From Actinomycetota bacterium (GTDB taxonomy: Bacteria > Actinomycetota > Thermoleophilia > Gaiellales > Gaiellaceae), in NCBI GenBank assembly GCA_005883955.1, contig VAXH01000060.1, positions 1 through 64,000 on the forward strand: a DNA stretch of 64,000 nucleotides, read 5' to 3'. A model generated the notes under the pieces. The model was not told where the DNA came from. It did not search any database and was given only the letters and a program-made list of their open reading frames with translations. The position numbers and the translations under genes were made by a program. Shown one piece after another: positions 58,917-64,000 of this stretch. How positions within the stretch are numbered: position 1 is the first letter of the stretch; each line of letters starts with the position of its first letter.

Positions 58917-59756
58917 ATGCAGGTTCGCCGCGTCGAGGATCCGGCAGACTTTCTCGACGCGGCTACGCCGCTGCTGCTCGCCGACGAGGCGCGACACAAC
59001 CTGATGCTCGGGATCGCCGGAACGCTGCGGGACCACCCCTCTCGCTATCCGGAGTACAGGCTCTGGCTCGTGAAGGAGCGGTCGGCAACGGTTGGCGCGG
59101 CGTTGAGGACACCTCCACACAAGCTCGTTCTCGCCCGCCCCCGCGCGGACTCGGCGCTCGAAGCGCTGGCCGCCGGGATCGACGACGAGCTCCCGGGCGT
59201 CGTCGCTGCGCTACCGGAAGCCGAGACGTTCGCGGCCGCCTGGGCGACCAAGATCGGGACGACGCCGCGCAAGACGCGGGCTGAGGGCCTGTTTGCACTC
59301 GAGCGCGTGCAACGCGTCCCACCCGTCCCCGGCCGGATGCGCGTTGCCGATGCAGCCGATAGACCGCTGCTGATCGATTGGTTCGGGGCCTTCGCGGAGG
59401 AGGCCCTCGGAGAGGACGCCGTCCTGGAGAAACCGGACCGCGTGATCGATCACCGGCTGACCGCGGATAGCGCAGGCATCGTGCTCTGGGAAGTCGAGCA
59501 CACCGTCTCGCTCGCAGCGTTCGGAAATCCAACACCGAACGGAATCCGGATCGGGCCCGTCTACACGCCGCCCCAGCATCGGCGGCACGGCTACGCCTCT
59601 GCCCTGGTCGCCGAGCTCTCCGAGCGCCTGCTCGCCGAGCGGCGCTTCTGCTTCCTCTTCACCGACCTCGCCAACCCGACCGCAAACCGGATCTACGAGC
59701 AGATCGGCTACCGGCGCGTCTGCGAGGCGGCCGAGATCGCCTTCGACGCCGGTTAG
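58917..59756 (+). CDS. GNAT-family acetyltransferase
   Basis: IGPVYTPPQHRRHGYASALVAELSERLL...NRIYEQIGYR. Confidence 0.92.
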   Translation: MQVRRVEDPADFLDAATPLLLADEARHNLMLGIAGTLRDHPSRYPEYRLWLVKERSATVGAALRTPPHKLVLARPRADSALEALAAGIDDELPGVVAALPEAETFAAAWATKIGTTPRKTRAEGLFALERVQRVPPVPGRMRVADAADRPLLIDWFGAFAEEALGEDAVLEKPDRVIDHRLTADSAGIVLWEVEHTVSLAAFGNPTPNGIRIGPVYTPPQHRRHGYASALVAELSERLLAERRFCFLFTDLANPTANRIYEQIGYRRVCEAAEIAFDAG

Positions 59757-59862
59757 GTTGCCCCAGCTCCGACGGCGGGTACTCCGCAAACGCAGGAGTG
59801 ATCGGCGACGAGCGCGGCGGCCGAGGAGGAGGAGCGTGAGCTACTCCCCACCGGGGCACTAG

Positions 59863-60159
59863 CTAGGTCTCGCGCATGAAGCCCTGGCGGGCGGCGCTGA
59901 CCAGCGCCACAGCCTCGGGGAAGAGCACGCGCATCGCATCACGCAGCGCGATCGCCTGCTCGTCAGGCCCGCCCCGGGCGGAAACCTGCTGGAGCGCCGC
60001 AGCGGTCAGCTCGACGGCGGTGTTCAGCGTCAGCGTCGCGAACTGCTCGCGCTGGGCCTCCTGCACGGTCTCGGCCTGCTGCTCGGCGAACTCGCGGAGG
60101 CTGCGCATCAAGTCCTCCGGATCGCCCCCGAACGGAAAACCGGGATTGCTGCCTTCCAT
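59863..60159 (-). CDS. Hypothetical protein
   Basis: ORF MEGSNPGFPFGGDPEDLMRSLREFAEQQ... Confidence 0.65.
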   Translation of the reverse strand: MEGSNPGFPFGGDPEDLMRSLREFAEQQAETVQEAQREQFATLTLNTAVELTAAALQQVSARGGPDEQAIALRDAMRVLFPEAVALVSAARQGFMRET

Positions 60160-60182
60160 GGCGCCACTGTAGCCAGCGCAAG

Positions 60183-60734
60183 TCACTCGAGCGGGACCTT
60201 GTACGCGGCCTCGACGTCGCGGGTCAGCTCCTCGACGGTCGCCGTCGCCTGCTTCATCGCGACCGCAAACGGGGAGCCGGTGCCGCCGAGAACTTGCTCG
60301 AGCCTGAGCGTCGCGGCGCCGATCGCATCCAGCCGCTCCGGTGTCGCGACTCGCGGTGCGGTGCCGATCGCTCCCTCGAGCGCGAGCGCGGCTTCCTCGG
60401 CCTCGTCGATCCCCGCCGGGTGCTCAGTCAGGCGCAAGGCGACGAGCTGCGAGCGGAGCTCCTCCAGATCACCGCCGCCCGCCGTCTCCTCGGCGAGCTC
60501 GACCAACGCCGCGATCGAGACCACCTCGCGGATGCGCACCCGATCCTCGACCGGCCTTCCATCCTCGTCGAGCACGAGCCAGCCCGTCTCGCCGGAGTCG
60601 CCGCCGTACGCGCAGAGGTAGGCGCGCGAGCCGGAGGAGGGCTCGGCCGGCACGATGCCGACGACCTCCTCGCCCTGATCCGCGTAACGAACCGCGGCCT
60701 CGGCGATCCGCCGCAGATCCTCAGTCAGCGCCAC
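60183..60734 (-). CDS. Hypothetical protein
   Basis: ORF in conserved-looking minus frame, upstream of previous gene. Confidence 0.65.
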   Translation of the reverse strand: MALTEDLRRIAEAAVRYADQGEEVVGIVPAEPSSGSRAYLCAYGGDSGETGWLVLDEDGRPVEDRVRIREVVSIAALVELAEETAGGGDLEELRSQLVALRLTEHPAGIDEAEEAALALEGAIGTAPRVATPERLDAIGAATLRLEQVLGGTGSPFAVAMKQATATVEELTRDVEAAYKVPLE

Positions 60735-60756
60735 GCGCCGAGAATAGACTCACCCC

Positions 60757-61461
60757 GTGGCCGAGGCCGCCTCCGCCCGGACGCGCCGCGCGCTCGAGCT
60801 CTTCGCCCCGCTCGGCCCCACCTACGAGCGCTACGCGCGAGTGCTTTCGCTCGGTCAGGACCCGCGCTGGCGCAGGTTCCTCGTCTCGCGGGTCGAGGCC
60901 GGACCAGGCGACGAAGTCCTCGACGTCGCCACGGGCACGGGCGCGGTCGCGCAAGAGCTACTCTGTCGGAAAAGCTGCTCCGTCGTCGGCGTCGATCAGA
61001 GCCGGGAGATGCTCTCGGTCGCACGCGAGCACCTGCCCGCGACCGTGACTCTCGTCGAGGCGAGCGCCGAGCGCCTGCCCTTCGAGGACGCCTCTTTCGA
61101 CGCGCTCACGGTCACGTACCTGCTTCGCTACGTCGACGACCCGGGCGCGACCCTGGCGGAGCTTGCGCGTGTCGTCCGGCTCGGCGGCACGCTGGCGAGC
61201 CTCGAGTTCGCGGTCCCGGCCGGGGTCTGGCGGCCGCTCTGGGGGGTTTACGTCGGCGCTGTGCTTCCGGCGGCGGGACGAATCGTCTCGCCCGCCTGGC
61301 ACGAGGTCGGCCGCTTCCTCGGCGGCAGTATCCGCGAGTTCTGGCGCCGCTATCCGCTCGCGCGCCAACTCGAGCTCTGGCGCGCCGCCGGGATCGAGGA
61401 TGTGCAACACCGGCGCCTCAGCCTCGGCGGCGGGATCGTCATCTGGGGCCGGCGAGCATGA
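60757..61461 (+). CDS. UbiE/COQ5-like (menaquinone) methyltransferase
   Basis: EVLDVATGTGAVAQELL...LTVTYLLRYVDDPGATLAELARVVRLGG. Confidence 0.88.
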   Translation: MAEAASARTRRALELFAPLGPTYERYARVLSLGQDPRWRRFLVSRVEAGPGDEVLDVATGTGAVAQELLCRKSCSVVGVDQSREMLSVAREHLPATVTLVEASAERLPFEDASFDALTVTYLLRYVDDPGATLAELARVVRLGGTLASLEFAVPAGVWRPLWGVYVGAVLPAAGRIVSPAWHEVGRFLGGSIREFWRRYPLARQLELWRAAGIEDVQHRRLSLGGGIVIWGRRA

Positions 61462-62189
61462 GCAGCGAAGCCCGCCCTGCTTTCTACGCGCTCGCGCCCG
61501 GCGGCTGGCGCGACTACGTGACCCTCCTCCACCTGCCCTACACGACCTGGCACCTGAGCTACGTCGTCATCGGGGCCTGCCTCGCGCCGCACGTGTCGGG
61601 CGGGCGGCTCGCCCTGACCGTCGCCGCCTTCTTCCTCGGCCTCGGCGTCGGCGCGCATGCGCTCGACGAGCTGAATGGACGCCCGCTGCAGACGAGGATT
61701 CCGACCGTTGTCCTCAGCGCGCTCGCGGCCTGCTCGCTTGCCGGGGCGAGTGCGATCGGAATTGCGGTCGCGGTCACGCACGACCTCTGGCTGCTGGCCT
61801 TCGTCGCCTTCGGCGCCTTCATCGCCACCGCCTACAACCTGGAGCTCTTCGGCGGGCTGTTCCACAACGGCTTCTGGCTGGCGAGCGCCTGGGGAGCGTT
61901 CCCGGTTCTGACCGCTTACTTCGCGATGACGGACCGGATCACGGGCGAGGCGGTGCTCACGGCCCTGTTCGCGGCGCTGCTGATCCGGGCACAGCAGGTG
62001 CTCTCGACCTCGGTGCGCGACGTGCGCCGCAGGACGGTCTCCGTCACCGGCACCATCGAGCGGAAAGACGGGTCGCGGCTTCCGATCGGCCCGGAGACGC
62101 TTACCGGTCCGCCCGAGACAGCGCTGCGCTTCATGGCGGCCGCGAGCGTCTCGCTGGCTGTGGGGCTGCTCGTGCTTCGATTCGGCTGA
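61458..62189 (+). CDS. Multi-TM membrane protein, UbiA-like
   Basis: Hydrophobic helices; overlaps UbiE-like stop (ATGA). Confidence 0.65.
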   Translation: MSSEARPAFYALAPGGWRDYVTLLHLPYTTWHLSYVVIGACLAPHVSGGRLALTVAAFFLGLGVGAHALDELNGRPLQTRIPTVVLSALAACSLAGASAIGIAVAVTHDLWLLAFVAFGAFIATAYNLELFGGLFHNGFWLASAWGAFPVLTAYFAMTDRITGEAVLTALFAALLIRAQQVLSTSVRDVRRRTVSVTGTIERKDGSRLPIGPETLTGPPETALRFMAAASVSLAVGLLVLRFG

Positions 62190-62217
62190 GAGCCCTTCCA
62201 CATTGTGGAAGGGCTCT
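62189..62217 (+). terminator. Strong hairpin directly at stop codon
   Basis: AGAGCCCTTCCAC-ATT-GTGGAAGGGCTCT, 13-bp perfect stem, no clear U-tract. Confidence 0.6.
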
Positions 62218-62234
62218 AACTACGATCCAGCCTT

Positions 62235-63593
62235 GTGAGCGCCGAGACCGCAGCGCAGATCGCCTTCGCCGCCGGCGTCGTGCTGGTCGCGGCCGGGGTT
62301 GCGAGCGCGTTGTCAGGAAGAGGCTCCCGGCTCGAGCTCTTCGGAATCGCGGGTCTGCTCGGCCTCGCAGCGACTGCCGGCTGGGTTGTCGTCGCGCTCG
62401 ACGTCGACCGCGGGACGGCGGTGGCCGCGGGCGGACTGACGGTCTGCTGCGCGGCGGCGTTGCTGACGCTCCCGCTGCGGGCGGGCCTGGGCCGGAGCCG
62501 ACGGATCGACGCAGAGCTGGACGAGGCCGAGACCGCGCTGCGGGAGCTGGTCGAACGCGAGACCGTGCGCCGCGGCGAGGAACTCGAGCGCACGCTCGCG
62601 CGCGCACGCGCCGAGACGAGCTCGCGGCTCGCGGAAGACGAGCGCAAGCTCGCCGAAGCGCGGCGGAGCGAGCTGGCTCAACGAGAGCGCCGCCTCGCGG
62701 GCGAGCTCGGAGAGGCCCTCGCCCTCGTCGAGCGACGCGTCGAGCAGCGCCTGACGGAGTGGTCCGGCGACCTCGACCGGATCCAGCAGGGGCTCACGAC
62801 CCGTCTTGCAGAGCTGGCGCAGAGCCAGCGCGAGGCAGTCGGCGAAGCCCAGTCGAGGCTCGAGACGGAGATGGAACAGCTCAAGGCCGCCAGCGAGGAT
62901 CAGCGTGCGATTCTCGTCAGGTTGCGGGAGGAGTTCGAGCGCGCCGCCGGAGAGGCCGGGACTGCCGCCCGACGCGAGGTCGAGGTGCACGAGAGCGAGC
63001 GCCGCAGAGCGCTGCACGAGGTCTCCGAGCGGCTGCGCCAGCGCGAGCGCGATCTCCGCGACCGCATCGCCGCCGAGGAGACGGATGCCGTGCGCCGGAT
63101 TCAGTCGGGCTTCGCCGATGTCGAACGCAGGCAGATCGATCAGCTGACCCGGATCGTCGACCGGACCGCGAACCGGCTTTCCGAGGCTGCGGTCGAGCAG
63201 TTTTCAGCCACGGTCAAAGCGGCGCGGGACGACGCCGCCAAGCGCCTATCCCGCGAGCTCGACCGGGCGGTCGCCCAGTTCGCGCACGATGCGCAATCCG
63301 TGCTTGCCGAGCGCCTCGCCCAGGTGTCAGACGTCGGCGCCGCGCGCGTCGACCGCAAGCTGACCGAGATCGTGGGCCGGATCGAGCAGCGGCGCGACGA
63401 GTTTCTGGCCGACTTCCAGCGCAGGTTCTCGGACGTGGAGGCGGAGCTGAGGTCGCAGATCCGGGCGATCGGCGCCGACGCCGAAGCGGAGCGCGAGGTG
63501 CTCGAGGCCCGTGTCCACGACCTGACCCGCCGCCTGGAAACCGCGGTCACGGCGGCTGAGTCGAGCCTCGAAGGCGCGTTTCGGACCCCCTAG
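62235..63593 (+). CDS. Coiled-coil protein with N-terminal TM segments
   Basis: Two hydrophobic segments then ~330 aa of Glu/Arg/Ala-rich heptads. Confidence 0.8.
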   Translation: MSAETAAQIAFAAGVVLVAAGVASALSGRGSRLELFGIAGLLGLAATAGWVVVALDVDRGTAVAAGGLTVCCAAALLTLPLRAGLGRSRRIDAELDEAETALRELVERETVRRGEELERTLARARAETSSRLAEDERKLAEARRSELAQRERRLAGELGEALALVERRVEQRLTEWSGDLDRIQQGLTTRLAELAQSQREAVGEAQSRLETEMEQLKAASEDQRAILVRLREEFERAAGEAGTAARREVEVHESERRRALHEVSERLRQRERDLRDRIAAEETDAVRRIQSGFADVERRQIDQLTRIVDRTANRLSEAAVEQFSATVKAARDDAAKRLSRELDRAVAQFAHDAQSVLAERLAQVSDVGAARVDRKLTEIVGRIEQRRDEFLADFQRRFSDVEAELRSQIRAIGADAEAEREVLEARVHDLTRRLETAVTAAESSLEGAFRTP

Positions 63594-63655
63594 CAAGGGG
63601 ACACAAACTTCAAGCGGCAGGGTTCGTCTAGGACAAGGCGAAGCAGATTGAGCTC

Positions 63656-63850
63656 ATGGCCCAGATAACCGAGACACCACAGGACGAGCGAGCGAAGGTC
63701 GAAAGCTGGCGGCTCCACGTGCTGATGGAGGCCGGTTTTTCGCTCCCCCTCGCCGAGAAGCTCGCCCACAGCGAGGCAGATCTGCATCGCGCGGTCGAGA
63801 TGGTCCGCAGCGGCTGCGACCACGAGACCGCGGCCCGGATCCTGCTTTAA
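63656..63850 (+). CDS. Small hypothetical protein
   Basis: MAQITETPQDERAKVESWRLHVLMEAGFSLPLAEKLAHSEADLHRAVEMVRSGCDHETAARILL. Confidence 0.75.
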   Translation: MAQITETPQDERAKVESWRLHVLMEAGFSLPLAEKLAHSEADLHRAVEMVRSGCDHETAARILL

Positions 63851-63916
63851 CGGGCTCACCCGATCGGAGCGACGGGTCAAGCTAGTCTCGCGGAATATGC
63901 GAGAGCATCTTTCGCG

Positions 63917-64000
63917 ATGATGAAGGTCGAGGCAACCGCCTACGGCGACCGCAAGGTTTTCTCCGTGTCCGCGTTCAACCGCGGGATCGCGACCTGGCTG
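63917..64000 (+). CDS. xseA: Exodeoxyribonuclease VII large subunit, N-terminus (truncated by window)
   Basis: MMKVEATAYGDRKVFSVSAFNRGIATWL resembles XseA OB-fold start. Confidence 0.65.
   Translation, partial: MMKVEATAYGDRKVFSVSAFNRGIATWL

Noticed and set aside
59757-59862. Convergent intergenic region as a possible small RNA
   Set aside because: Only weak local pairing (ACTCC/GGAGT); no promoter or terminator clear enough to support a call.
61163-63559. 798-aa plus-strand Arg-rich ORF
   Set aside because: Alternate frame of UbiE-like, UbiA-like and coiled-coil genes; composition is frame-shifted noise.

Overview
High-GC (codon-biased, actinobacterial; probably Thermoleophilia/Gaiellales-like, inferred from gene content and style) chromosomal window. 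It is mostly housekeeping genes: ileS (partial), fabI, a large S8 protease, alr, nnrD, acpS, glmS, glmM, rpsI/rplM, guaA/guaB, a GH25 lysozyme, dacA, pfkB, pyrF/pyrE, HU, rdgB, rph, murI, tyrosine-catabolism genes (hmgA, hppD, FAH), transporters, prodh, ubiE-like, and xseA (partial). No tRNA/rRNA, CRISPR array, phage or transposase gene was seen. Main non-routine signals: (1) two genes that the ORF track breaks or misses because each has an in-frame TGA exactly at a catalytic chalcogen position, followed by a bacterial-SECIS-like hairpin: a peroxiredoxin (4040..4498) and a SelW/Rdx-like CxxU protein (10467..10694). (2) A dispersed two-hairpin element, about 65 nt, that directly follows stop codons in gene-sense orientation at about 8 loci. 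It shows compensatory changes and is tandemly amplified upstream of guaB. (3) Two other palindromic repeat families (GTGTCCC..TGCCTGGCA..GGGACAC and GGGGTCAGACCCC). (4) Recurrent -10-like hexamers 6-8 nt upstream of start codons, suggesting widespread leaderless mRNAs. (5) Several damaged or odd gene structures (guaA frameshift, PLD gene with internal deletion, dacA/pfkB junction). Start codons are estimates unless stated; no database searches were possible.
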